DNA of 64,000 nucleotides from contig NZ_CP022098.1 of NCBI RefSeq assembly GCF_002305875.1, positions 7,378,001-7,442,000 on the forward strand. Reading direction: 5' to 3'. Every line of letters begins with the position of its first letter. Within the stretch, counting starts at the first letter, position 1. The DNA comes from Cystobacter fuscus (lineage in GTDB: Bacteria; Myxococcota; Myxococcia; Myxococcales; Myxococcaceae). Below, piece by piece: positions 1-7,940 of the stretch. The translations under genes were made by a program, and so were the position numbers. The notes under the pieces are model-generated. The model saw only the letters and a program-made list of their open reading frames with translations, ran no database searches and was not told where the DNA came from.

Positions 1-1465
1 GAAGGGGTTCGCCATCCGGCGTGAGGTAGCGCCGACTGTCGAAGTCCTGCTCGACCCTGAGGGCGGTGCCTTGGGGGCTATAACCCTCACGTTCCGAGAA
101 CCAATGGCAGTTCACGGCCCCCGTCATGCCCGGATTGACTGCCTTCTGCACCTTTTGGAGGAGATAGGGCAGAGCGTGCCTGAGGCTACCACGCGCAGCC
201 AGAATCAGGAGGCAGCCGGCACGTCCCGGTCCAACCAGCCGAACGCCGACCTTCTGGCGCAGCAGTCTTCGCGCATGACTGCGCAAAACATGGATAGGTT
301 CATCGACGTAGCCCGAGGACAGCTCGAGTAGCCGGTAGAGATCCTGCGCACGGTCCACCTGTTTGACAAAATCGCGCAGCAAGTCCGCGGCGATACCTCC
401 GTGCACCATCCGGCGGAGCGCATCGAAGGTCTTCATGGATTGCACCACGAGGAGATCCATCGCGCTGTTACCCGGCGTGGCCCCATCACCGGAGGAATCG
501 AGTATCGCGAAGCGTGGGCATTCCCGCTCTGGTCTCCCGGCGAAGAAGCCACGGAGCTGGTCCATGGTTCTCCGATACTGCTCGTTCTGTTTGCGGAACA
601 GATTGTCTCGTCGCGCGAGGAGCACTTCTTTCGAGTCTGCTTCCCTGCCGAGAAAGATCAACGCAGCGTCCAGTGAGGATGTCGGGTTGTGGAGATGGGT
701 CTGGAGCGTCTCGTTGGCCCTCTCTAGCGCTTGCTCTTGGTCCTCCGGCGAGATCTCCGTGAGCCGGCGGCCCTCGGGCTTCAGAACGAAGGGGTCGGTG
801 GTGGGGGACGAGGCATTACCCATGCAACGCCAGAAGACGACGGGTTCCGCCGAACGCACGAGGAGTGAGAACGTATGGTGTCCCTCAGGCTGGTACCCTG
901 TTATCGACCATTCGAGTGCCCAGGCCAGTCCAAAGATGGACTTGTAGTGCCGGTCGCCATTGAGCTCCGCTGTATTGCTCTCGGTCAGAGCGTGCAGCGC
1001 GTCCGCTCCGATCTTCCCGTGATACACGTGGAGCGCGGCCGCGAGTGCCGTTGAGAGAGTTGCATCGGCCTGAAGGCCGCGATAGAAGGGAAACTCGGAG
1101 AGGACGTGGATGGAGACAGGTTTGTTGAACAGCCCTCCCGCATGATTTGCGAGTGTCTGCTGAAGCTGGCTCTGAAGGGTGTGGTGCTTGTCATCCGGCA
1201 ATGTCGCGAATTTCTTTCGCTCCGGTTGGAAATGCCGCACGTATCCCAGTTCGATAGTATCCGACTCGCTCTCCCCCAGGCCGATGTACATCCGCAAGCC
1301 GAGCTTGCTCGTCAAGCCGAGGCCGCCGTAGCCCACGGCATACGGCGGTGACCACTCGATCGTCTGAGGGGCCGAGACGATCACCTTGCATTTGCAGATG
1401 AACTCGTTCTTCTCACGAGAGGGGATGGTGCAGGGATCGTCCATCTGAAACTGTGCGGTTTCCAT
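1..1465 (-). CDS. Divergent GHMP-kinase-fold protein, C-terminus beyond window
   Basis: The minus-strand frame is open from the ATG at 1465 to the window edge, giving at least 488 residues with the C-terminus missing. Three features recall the GHMP superfamily, above all beta-RFAP-synthase-like members: a glycine-rich GYGGLGLTSKLGLR near residues 45-58, a segment FPFYRGLQADATLSTALAAA near 125-144 where the family has its nucleotide loop (normally P-x3-GLGSS), and a late VGVRLVGPGRAGCLLILA that resembles the GHMP C-domain glycine motif. The GLGSS core is replaced by GLQAD, so ATP binding may be altered or lost. There is no signal peptide, so the protein is presumably cytoplasmic. A promoter-like box near 1566-1597 is shared with the toxin gene that starts at 4334. 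The fold assignment is by motif recognition only; substrate and role are unknown. Confidence 0.55.
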   Translation of the reverse strand, partial: METAQFQMDDPCTIPSREKNEFICKCKVIVSAPQTIEWSPPYAVGYGGLGLTSKLGLRMYIGLGESESDTIELGYVRHFQPERKKFATLPDDKHHTLQSQLQQTLANHAGGLFNKPVSIHVLSEFPFYRGLQADATLSTALAAALHVYHGKIGADALHALTESNTAELNGDRHYKSIFGLAWALEWSITGYQPEGHHTFSLLVRSAEPVVFWRCMGNASSPTTDPFVLKPEGRRLTEISPEDQEQALERANETLQTHLHNPTSSLDAALIFLGREADSKEVLLARRDNLFRKQNEQYRRTMDQLRGFFAGRPERECPRFAILDSSGDGATPGNSAMDLLVVQSMKTFDALRRMVHGGIAADLLRDFVKQVDRAQDLYRLLELSSGYVDEPIHVLRSHARRLLRQKVGVRLVGPGRAGCLLILAARGSLRHALPYLLQKVQKAVNPGMTGAVNCHWFSEREGYSPQGTALRVEQDFDSRRYLTPDGEPL

Positions 1466-2065
1466 AGGTAAGAGGCATCTTCCGTAAGGTCCTGTCTGGC
1501 GGCAAGCCAGTTTAGACTTGCCCCGGTTACGTGGCTCTCCCTCGCTTCGTATGGCTCAGGGGCGACGAATAGGATGTGGGATACGCAACCAGACAGGAGG
1601 GAGGAAGGCACTCACGCGGGGAAGAGTGGACACGGGGAGGCCAATTCACCAGCGCACGCATGACGCCGGCAACAACTCCCCGGGAGAGTAGCCGCTCGCC
1701 TCCGAAGAGCTCAAGAGGAAGCACTACGCTCGCTCTGCTGCTCACGTGCGTTGACGTTCCCGCCGAGGTGACGCTCGCCGTCACCCCGTGCGTCCCCTCC
1801 ACAGGGCCTGTCCACGCCTGAAAGATGAAGCCGCCTTCTGGAAGCGGCTCTTGCTCCGCGCGAAGAAGCGCGCGAAGTCCTCTCGTGTCGGCTCAAAGCC
1901 GAGCTGCAGCGACTCCTCGGCCGAGCGGCCCTCCTCGTACCAGTGAGTTAAACTCGGATGGCACTCCTCCTATAAAGTATAAAGGGAAGAACGTCTCCGC
2001 TCGCCCCGCCCGCTCTTCTCGCGACTCTGAGCGGGGGCGCCAGACTACAGTGGCCGAGTACGGAT
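1466..2065. other. Mostly non-coding stretch with a decayed gene remnant
   Basis: About 600 bases separate the GHMP-like gene from the immunity gene. No full gene fits. On the minus strand a 63-codon frame from 1969 to 1781 reads like real protein (it contains WYEEGRSAEESLQLGFEPT) but has no start codon and ends at a stop at 1781-1783. Just upstream on the same strand are an AT-rich TATACT (near 1980) and an AGGAGGAG ribosome-site-like run (near 1970-1963). This looks like the head of a gene that has lost its start and the rest of its body. The family was not recognised. The remainder, 1600-1780, shows nothing convincing. Confidence 0.35.
1566..1597 (-). promoter_or_regulatory. Promoter-like box shared with the 4334 toxin gene
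   Basis: On the minus strand there is a -35-like TCTGGT (1593-1588), a 16-base spacer and a -10-like TATTCG (1571-1566). The whole block, including CCTGT before it and the spacer core ATCCC-CATCC, recurs upstream of the toxin gene at 4364-4396. Transcription would begin near 1560 and leave a leader of about 95 bases before the ATG at 1465. Assignment as a promoter is inference from conservation and spacing. Confidence 0.35.
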
Positions 2066-2677
2066 CTACATGACGACCCACGGCGCCCCCTCCAGGGCCG
2101 CGCGCAGCCCCTCGACAGTCGTGTCCATTTTCTCGGCCACCGTGGGTGCATGCCACGATTCCGCGACCGTGCCTGTGGGATTCTTCGCCAGTCCCTCAAC
2201 GACGATCCCAAACTGCCCAGGCCATTCCCGGCGAACCAGCTCTGCGGCATGCCCGAGAGGGTCCATGAAGCTGAAGCACGGCCAGAGCGGCAGTCGAATG
2301 GTGCTCATGTCGCAGTTGAAGAACCGGCAGCCATTGAGGCGGGCCTCTGAGAAGTCGCAGTCCTCGACCCCACCAGCCTTCTCCCTGTCGAACAGGTCCG
2401 CGCGGAAACCGAAGTCGTTTCCGCTGAAGCTGCCCTTGAAACGGCACCCCTTCAGCTTCATCGGTGCCCACGTCACGCCCTTCAACAGGCCCTTTGCCTG
2501 AATGGTGCAGTTGATGAATTGGCCGGACATGGGGACCAGCGAGCGCCCAGCTGCGCTGATCACGACGGTGCACTCACTCAGTGTGAGGTCGGGACCGAGC
2601 CAGTAAATCGGTCCCTTCGTCAGCTCAAACCGCTCGCCGATGATCTCTCGTTTCTCGTGGTGGATGTTGGGGGTCAT
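2066..2677 (-). CDS. Probable immunity protein of the Sit-type toxin
   Basis: A 203-residue soluble protein begins 7 bases after the toxin stop codon on the same strand. No signal peptide is visible. Residues about 30-135 show irregular pentapeptide-like spacing of hydrophobic, Cys and Phe residues (for example CTIQAKGLLKGV, LKGCRFKGSFSG, CDFSEARLNGCRFFNC), which suggests a short beta-helix. The C-terminal 60 residues look globular and acidic to amphipathic. In myxobacterial sit loci a lipoprotein toxin is followed directly by its cognate cytoplasmic immunity gene, and this gene has exactly that place. Function is therefore inferred from position; the fold is a guess from the repeats. Confidence 0.6.
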   Translation of the reverse strand: MTPNIHHEKREIIGERFELTKGPIYWLGPDLTLSECTVVISAAGRSLVPMSGQFINCTIQAKGLLKGVTWAPMKLKGCRFKGSFSGNDFGFRADLFDREKAGGVEDCDFSEARLNGCRFFNCDMSTIRLPLWPCFSFMDPLGHAAELVRREWPGQFGIVVEGLAKNPTGTVAESWHAPTVAEKMDTTVEGLRAALEGAPWVVM

Positions 2678-2684
2678 GCAGGCC

Positions 2685-4334
2685 TCAGAAGAAGATCATG
2701 CGAAAGAAGGTGCTCGCCATCCGTCGCCCATGCAGCGCGAAGTTCGACTCCGTACCAGACATGATCTCGTAATGGTAACTCTGTCCGCCCGGGCCGGTGA
2801 TGTCGACACCGCGGCTGTTCCATGACAGACCTGGGAATCGCGCCTGCATCTGAGTCTCCACCCACCGTCCCCGCGCCTGTCGCTCAAGAAGGTTCGCGCG
2901 GTACTCCTTCCCCGCCTTCAACATCCTGTCGATGGCGGCGCGCTCGTCCGGTGACAGCTCAGCTTGCGACCACTTCGCCGCCACCTCCTTAACGGCCGCC
3001 TGCAGCTCGTCGCCCAGCCGGTCATCCCCCGGAATGTCCCTGTAGCTCTTGCCTCGCGGGAGGTGCCACCGCTCGCCGTTGCCGAGAATGACCTGCTTGT
3101 TGCCGCCACGGTGCTGGATGGCCACGGTGCCCCCATGCCCTCGAGCAGCTCCCGAGCCTCCGCTCCTCGCCAGGACGTTGATGGCCACTGGCGCCTGCGG
3201 GGAGGTGAGGACGACGAGGGCGCGGCTCTGCTCCACCACGACCTCCACCGCGGCCGCCTCCTCCATGGCCACCGCTACCGAGCCCTCCATGCCCTGGGCC
3301 GCCCACTGCACCTGCACCTGGTTGAACCTCGGCAGCGAGCGCAGGTGCGTCGCCACCTCTCCCAGAGTCCGTCCGGTGAGAGTGGCCACCGCGAGAATGA
3401 GGGCCCGAGCCGCGTCCGTTCCCATCCGCTTGCCGAAGGCCTCGCCGGCGTCGCGCAGCTCCTCGAACGTGGTGGCCTCGTGCGCCGCGTGCGCCATGCG
3501 GGCCCACCCGTCCAGGAGGCCCCACAGGGCGTCCACCCCCAACCAGGCCAGCAGCACCACCGACAGCGCGGCGGCCGCTGCCTTGGTGCTCGGCTCGGGT
3601 AGCAGCCAGAGGGCCAGGTACAGGCCCGCGGCCCACACCAGGGAGGAGAGCAGCGCCTGAGGGCTGAGCTCGCGTCCGAGGGCCGCTCGCGTCTCGTCCA
3701 GCACTCCGCCGAAGGCCAGGGCGAGCGCCAGGGTGCGCCTGTCGTCGGTGCGCAGGTAGGGTCCATCCGTGAAGAGGCCCAGGCAGTCCCCGCCGCCGCG
3801 TGGCTGGCACCACCGCAGGTACTTCGCCTTGAGCGCTGCCTCGGCCTCGGGGACGAGCGAACCCTTGTCTGTGAGGGGCACCAGCGTGAGGACCTTGTCC
3901 CGGTACACCTCGGCGAGCAGTTCTTCCTCGGGCATGGCCTGGAGCAGCCCCTGGGCGGCCTCCTGGGGCGTCCCGTGCACCTGGTGGTGCTGGAGGAGTT
4001 GCGCCACCGCGCGCTGGTACTCCTCCCGCGTGACGGCCACCACCCGTGTGCTGCCGCGCGCCTCCACCTCGGCCGCGTACACAACCAGCACCGGCTGCAG
4101 CTCCCTCGGCGCCGCTCTCGCCTCGCTCTCCGCGGCCTCGTCACCTGCCCGGCCGCCCCCAGCCCTCCTGCTCGCCGCGGGCCCCTGCGACGCGCAGGCC
4201 GCATGGAAAATCAGGACAATGAGCCAGAGGGCCCCGGTCGGCGCCCACGGTGGAGAGCCCCGCCGCCGAGCTTCGACCTGCGTACCGCTGCCCTCCCCCG
4301 CCCCAGGACTTCGGTGCTGCTCCGCCATGAACAT
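2685..4334 (-). CDS. Sit-type (SitA5-like) polymorphic toxin lipoprotein
   Basis: The protein has 549 residues from the ATG at 4334, chosen because GGGGGAT lies about 6 bases upstream; the next ATG is two codons on. A hydrophobic stretch WLIVLIFHAAC near residues 36-47 ends in a lipobox, so the product should be an outer-membrane lipoprotein. The central part has two hydrophobic helices (LVWAAGLYLALWLLP and the next 25 residues) and the long shared body typical of SitA5-like proteins. The C-terminal 60 residues (GVDITGPGGQSYHYEIMSGT) probably carry the variable toxin; the spaced Asp and Glu recall a nuclease core, but this is uncertain. Family knowledge: Sit toxins pass between kin by TraAB outer-membrane exchange and kill recipients lacking immunity. 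The following gene is the likely immunity gene. Confidence 0.7.
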   Translation of the reverse strand: MFMAEQHRSPGAGEGSGTQVEARRRGSPPWAPTGALWLIVLIFHAACASQGPAASRRAGGGRAGDEAAESEARAAPRELQPVLVVYAAEVEARGSTRVVAVTREEYQRAVAQLLQHHQVHGTPQEAAQGLLQAMPEEELLAEVYRDKVLTLVPLTDKGSLVPEAEAALKAKYLRWCQPRGGGDCLGLFTDGPYLRTDDRRTLALALAFGGVLDETRAALGRELSPQALLSSLVWAAGLYLALWLLPEPSTKAAAAALSVVLLAWLGVDALWGLLDGWARMAHAAHEATTFEELRDAGEAFGKRMGTDAARALILAVATLTGRTLGEVATHLRSLPRFNQVQVQWAAQGMEGSVAVAMEEAAAVEVVVEQSRALVVLTSPQAPVAINVLARSGGSGAARGHGGTVAIQHRGGNKQVILGNGERWHLPRGKSYRDIPGDDRLGDELQAAVKEVAAKWSQAELSPDERAAIDRMLKAGKEYRANLLERQARGRWVETQMQARFPGLSWNSRGVDITGPGGQSYHYEIMSGTESNFALHGRRMASTFFRMIFF

Positions 4335-4363
4335 TGGCCATCCCCCAGGTGTAGCAGCCCTAG

Positions 4364-4391
4364 AGAATAGGATGCGGGATGCCCAACCCAA
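4364..4391 (-). promoter_or_regulatory. Promoter-like box of the toxin operon
   Basis: On the minus strand TTGGGT (4391-4386) and TATTCT (4369-4364) are separated by 16 bases. The start point would lie near 4357, giving a leader of about 23 bases before the ATG at 4334. The same block occurs at 1566-1597. The left inverted repeat of the IS element begins 53 bases further upstream, so the insertion left this promoter intact. Confidence 0.45.
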
Positions 4392-4443
4392 CAGGGGGAG
4401 CGGGGCAGCACACGCCCCGAGTCTCAGCCACCGCTACTGGCGG

Positions 4444-4470
4444 CCCCTAGCCCGGATAATTCACCAGGGC
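4444..4470 (+). repeat. Left inverted repeat of the IS1380-family element
   Basis: The 27 bases begin CCCCTAGCCCGGAT and end TTCACCAGGGC. They match the reverse complement of 5863-5889 at 25 of 27 positions; the differences are at the third and fifteenth base. Confidence 0.85.
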
Positions 4471-4559
4471 AGAGGAGAAGGAGGGTGGTTGCGGGCGTAA
4501 CGCCCTGAATTAGCTTGGGTTTGCCCAGAACTCAGGTCGACTCAGAAGCGCCCGCCCGC

Positions 4560-5648
4560 ATGACACACTGTACTCCAGCCGTCCTCCACTTCCATCCCAC
4601 TCTTCCGGTTCACATCACGTGCGACGCACCGCACACCTCCAGCGATGGCGGGGCCCTGTTGCTGAGGCTGATGGACGAGCGGTTGGGGCTCACGCAGAAG
4701 CTGGCCGCCTGCATTCCTGACGCACGCGACCCGGCGCGAGTGGTGCACTCGCGTCTGGAGCAGGTGCGCCAGCGCGTCTACCAGATGGCCCTGGGCTACG
4801 AAGACTGCAACGACGCGCACACCCTGCGCCATGACCCAGCCCTCCAGGTAGCGTGCGACGTGGTGCCGCACAGCGGCTCGCCCCTGTCCTCGCAGCCCAC
4901 GCTCTGCCGCCTGGAGAACGCCGTGGACGGGCGCGGCGTGCGCAAGCTGCTGGGCGTACTGGAGCAGCATTACCTCGACTCCTTCACCTCGCCCCCCGAG
5001 GTGGTGGTGCTCGACATCGACAGCACGGACGACCCCACGCACGGCCAGCAGCAGCTCTCGCTCTTCCACGGCTTCTACGACACCCACATGTACCACCCGC
5101 TGCTGGTGTTCGACGGCACCACGGGCCAGCTCGTCACCGCCATTCCGCGGCCGGGCACCGCCCACGCCGCACGAGGAGCCGCCGGAGTGCTGCGCCGGCT
5201 CATTGTCGCGCTCAAGCAGCGCTACCCCAACGTACGCATTGTGGTGCGCGGGGACTCGGGCTTCGCCATGCCGCGGGTGCTGCGAACGCTCGAGGAGCTC
5301 AACGAGCAACTGGGCGACATCGACTACCTGCTGGGACTGGCGCGCAATCCCGTCCTCCAGCGCACGGGTGAAACCGTCATGGCCGCCGCCAACGAGCAGT
5401 ACGCGGCGGGCCGCCCCTACGTGCGCCACTTCGGCGCTTTCTCTTACGCGGCGCAGTCCTGGCCTCACGAGCGCCACGTGGTGATGAAGGCCGAGGTGAG
5501 CGCCAAGGGAGAAAACCCTCGCTTCGTCGTCACCTCGCTGCACGGCTTCCCGCCCGAGCTGCTCTACGACGCCTACTGCGAGCGCGGGCAGTGCGAGAAT
5601 TACATAATCATGGCCCTGGCCGGCTCGCTGAGCTGGGCGCCCTCGTGA
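4560..5648 (+). pseudogene. IS1380-family transposase, C-terminally truncated
   Basis: The ATG at 4560 is preferred over a TTG at 4515. The 362-residue frame has the DDE layout of IS1380 transposases: first Asp in VVVLDIDSTDDPTH, second in RGDSGFAMPRVL, and the Glu motif AYCERGQCENYI. In intact members ENYI is followed by about 80-100 residues (usually IKDLKNAL and on). Here the frame goes straight into IMALAGSLSWAPS and stops at 5648. Sequence at 5690-5790 in another frame (HLADTAEVRLVLRANHW) could be remains of the tail. A deletion with frame change is the simplest reading. All three catalytic residues remain, but loss of the C-terminal part probably makes the enzyme inactive. Confidence 0.8.
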
Positions 5649-5862
5649 GCTGACGCGCGGTGTACACCCCGCTGCTCCTGCTTCGACCACCTGGCCGACA
5701 CGGCCGAGGTGCGCCTGGTGCTGCGCGCGAATCACTGGCATCCAACCCCACGGATTTCTCTCCCCTTTGCCAACCTGACTGCCGCTCACCTGACAGATAG
5801 GGGCAACGAGCCAGATCGTGCCCCTGTGTCCCGCGCACGGCCGCTTCGCGGCTCCCCGCCAA

Positions 5863-5889
5863 GCCCTGGTGAATAATCCGGGCTAGAGG
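5863..5889 (-). repeat. Right inverted repeat of the IS1380-family element
   Basis: The sequence reads GCCCTGGTGAATAATCCGGG and continues CTAGAGG on the plus strand. Its reverse complement matches the left repeat at 25 of 27 positions. Confidence 0.85.
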
Positions 5890-6358
5890 TGGGGCCCCCC
5901 CTCGTTGGTCCCCGGACACCGCCACAACCGACCCAGGGCCAAGGTAGGGGCCAATGGCCCCCACTCCTGTCCATCTCCGTAGGGCATGCCTAACGGCCAT
6001 CCGCGTGGTGGCCTCAGTCTCTGTCGAGCGCACCCCCGAGGAGAAGTCATGGTGCGAGCCCTGGTACGAGGATGCAGCGAAAAGCTGACGCCGGTAGTCC
6101 AGTCCACGGCATGTGGCGACCGCACGTGTCCTTCGGGGACATGAGTCCACGTGACGAAAGAGAAAGAACACCGTCGCAGGGCGAGCAGAGGTGCCTCCGC
6201 GGGCAGCGGACTGCGCGGAGTCAGTCATTCAAGAGCGGGAGGGGCAGATGTTTTGGAGCGCCTCTCCCGCGCCCAAGCAGAGGCATTAACTCCCCCCAGA
6301 GACGCTTGCTCGCCATTCCTGGGGAACTCGCCCCTACACACCTTGAAAGGGATGGCTC
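5890..6358. other. Non-coding stretch rich in hairpins, possible intron or mobile-RNA relic
   Basis: No gene could be supported in 470 bases. The plus strand holds several strong hairpins: TGTCC-TTCG-GGGACA (about 6128-6142, a UUCG loop), CTCCGCG/CGCGGAG (about 6195-6220), GCGGGAGGGG/CCTCTCCCGC (about 6236-6271) and CAGC-GAAAA-GCTG (about 6073-6085). Such packing suggests a structured RNA, for example the 5' part of a group II intron, but no domain V or reverse transcriptase is present. It borders the IS element, so it may be the remains of a larger insertion. Low confidence. Confidence 0.25.
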
Positions 6359-7891
6359 TTAGCGCTTCTTGCCGGCCCCGCGCTTGCCACCCGCCTTCTT
6401 GTCGCTCTCCTTCCAGACACGGGCCATCCAGTCCTCGAGCTCGTCCACCTCGCGGGGAATGGCCTCGGAGAGGTTGCGCATGCCGCGCGCGGTGACCACG
6501 ACGTCGTCCTCGATGCGCACGCCGATGCCGCGGTACTTCGCCGGCACGGTCAGGTCATCGTTCTGGAAGTACAGGCCGGGCTCCACGGTGAGCACCATGC
6601 CGGGCTGGAGCTTGCCGTACTTGTAGGCCTCCTGCCGCGCCTGCGCGCAGTCATGCACGTCCAGCCCGAGCATGTGGCTGATGTTGTGCAGCGAGTAGCG
6701 CTTGTAGAACTGGTTCTCGTCCTTGAGCGCCTCCTCGGCGGAGGTGGGCAGGATGCGCAGGCGCTCCAGTCCATGCGCGAGCACCCGCATCGCCACGCGG
6801 TTGGGTTCCATGAAGTCGACGCCCGGTTTGATGGCCTTGAACGCCGCCTTCTGGGCCTCGGACACCAGGTTGTAGATCTCCCGCTGTTCCTTGGTGAAGC
6901 GGCCACTGATGGGCATCGTGCGGGTGATGTCCGCGGTGTAGAGCGAGTGGCCCTCCACGCCCGCGTCCAGCAGCAGCAGTTCTCCGGGCTCGAGCTTCCC
7001 GTCATTGCGCGTCCAGTGGAGGACGCAGGCGTGCTGGCCCGAGGCGGCGATGGTGCCGTAGCCCACGTCGTTGCCCTCTTCCCGGGCGCGCAGGTTGAAG
7101 ATGCCCTCCACCGTGCGCTCGCTCTGGGCGGAGCGGAGCGAGCGGATGACGTCCTCGAAGCCCCGGTGCGTGGAAGCGATGGCCGCGGACAGCTCGCGCA
7201 GCTCCTGCGCGTCCTTGAGGAGCCGCATCTCGGAGAGCGCCGTGGCGAGCGCCCGATCCCTCTCGGTCTGCTCGGGCAGCACACCGTCCACCTTCGAGGA
7301 GAAGCCCCGGAGCACGCGCCAGGGATGGATCGCCGCGCCACGCAGGGCGCCCAGCCGCGCGGGCAGCTCGGGCAGCCCCCGGCACTCCTCGACGCCGAAG
7401 CGGACCTTGCTCTGCTCCACGCCCAGCCGGGGGCCGACCCACAGCTCGCCCTTGACGCGATCCGTGAAGAAGGTGGGATCGCTCCGGCCGGGGTTGGGCT
7501 CCACGAACAGGATGTCCGTATGTCCGCCGCCCGCCTTGGGCTCCATCACCAGCACGCAGTCCGGCTCCAGGTTGCCCGTCAGGTAGTAGAAGTCGCTGCC
7601 GGGACGGAAGCGGTAGGTGGTGTCGTTGGCGCGCACCTTCTCGTGCCCGGTGGGAATGACGAGCGTCTCCCCGGGGAACAGCTTGGACAGGGCCCGGCGC
7701 CGCGCCAGGAAGGACTCCGCGTGCTTGAGACGGGGCGGCATCTTCGTGGAGGCCGGCTTCCAGTCCTTCATCATGAAGTCCAGCAGCGCCGGCGGGGGCG
7801 TGCTGTCGTAGCTGTTCTGCTTCGGCGGGGACGCCGGCTGCTGGGGCTCGGACGTCACGGGCTGTTCGAGGGCGAGCGGTTTGTCTTGCAT
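6359..7891 (-). CDS. pepP: Xaa-Pro aminopeptidase (aminopeptidase P, M24B)
   Basis: The product has 510 residues from the ATG at 7891. It should remove an N-terminal residue preceding proline. Residues about 55-200 form the aminopeptidase P N-terminal domain (SFLARRRALSKLFPGETLVI, then RFRPGSDFYYLTG). The M24 metal site is complete: Asp in LLLDAGVEGH, Asp in YTADITRTMP, His in ISHMLGLDVHD, Glu in LTVEPGLYF and Glu in VRIEDDVVVT. The N-terminal 40 residues are Pro/Gln-rich and probably flexible, and the C-terminus is a Lys/Gly/Arg tail (KKAGGKRGAGKKR), both extra to the usual 440 residues. No signal peptide is seen, so it should be cytoplasmic. It follows the cytochrome-like lipoprotein gene by 49 bases on the same strand. 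Confidence 0.93.
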   Translation of the reverse strand: MQDKPLALEQPVTSEPQQPASPPKQNSYDSTPPPALLDFMMKDWKPASTKMPPRLKHAESFLARRRALSKLFPGETLVIPTGHEKVRANDTTYRFRPGSDFYYLTGNLEPDCVLVMEPKAGGGHTDILFVEPNPGRSDPTFFTDRVKGELWVGPRLGVEQSKVRFGVEECRGLPELPARLGALRGAAIHPWRVLRGFSSKVDGVLPEQTERDRALATALSEMRLLKDAQELRELSAAIASTHRGFEDVIRSLRSAQSERTVEGIFNLRAREEGNDVGYGTIAASGQHACVLHWTRNDGKLEPGELLLLDAGVEGHSLYTADITRTMPISGRFTKEQREIYNLVSEAQKAAFKAIKPGVDFMEPNRVAMRVLAHGLERLRILPTSAEEALKDENQFYKRYSLHNISHMLGLDVHDCAQARQEAYKYGKLQPGMVLTVEPGLYFQNDDLTVPAKYRGIGVRIEDDVVVTARGMRNLSEAIPREVDELEDWMARVWKESDKKAGGKRGAGKKR

Positions 7892-7940
7892 GGTTGGTCT
7901 CCTGAACAATCGGGTGGAGTGCTTCGAATCCCCGGAGCAC

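Larger units (their letters stand above)
4444..5889 (+). mobile_element. IS1380-family insertion sequence, probably inactive
   Basis: The 1446-base element is bounded by 27-base inverted repeats that match at 25 positions and contains one transposase gene whose C-terminus is lost. Its size is close to the usual 1.5-1.7 kb of the IS1380 family, slightly short as expected if part of the gene was deleted. No clear direct target repeat flanks the ends, so either the outer boundary is a few bases off or one flank has changed. It lies between the Sit-type toxin operon and the non-coding stretch at 5890-6358. Confidence 0.8.

Noticed and set aside
1527-1802. A 91-codon minus-strand frame
   Set aside because: Composition is not protein-like, and it overlaps the promoter block of the GHMP-like gene.
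4515-4559. TTG at 4515 as transposase start
   Set aside because: The ATG at 4560 begins the conserved part; the extra 15 residues are not family-like.
4436-5897. Target-site duplication of the IS element
   Set aside because: Four-base flanks at both ends differ in every frame tried.
5890-6358. A complete group II intron
   Set aside because: No domain V hairpin or reverse-transcriptase gene is present; only scattered stems are seen.
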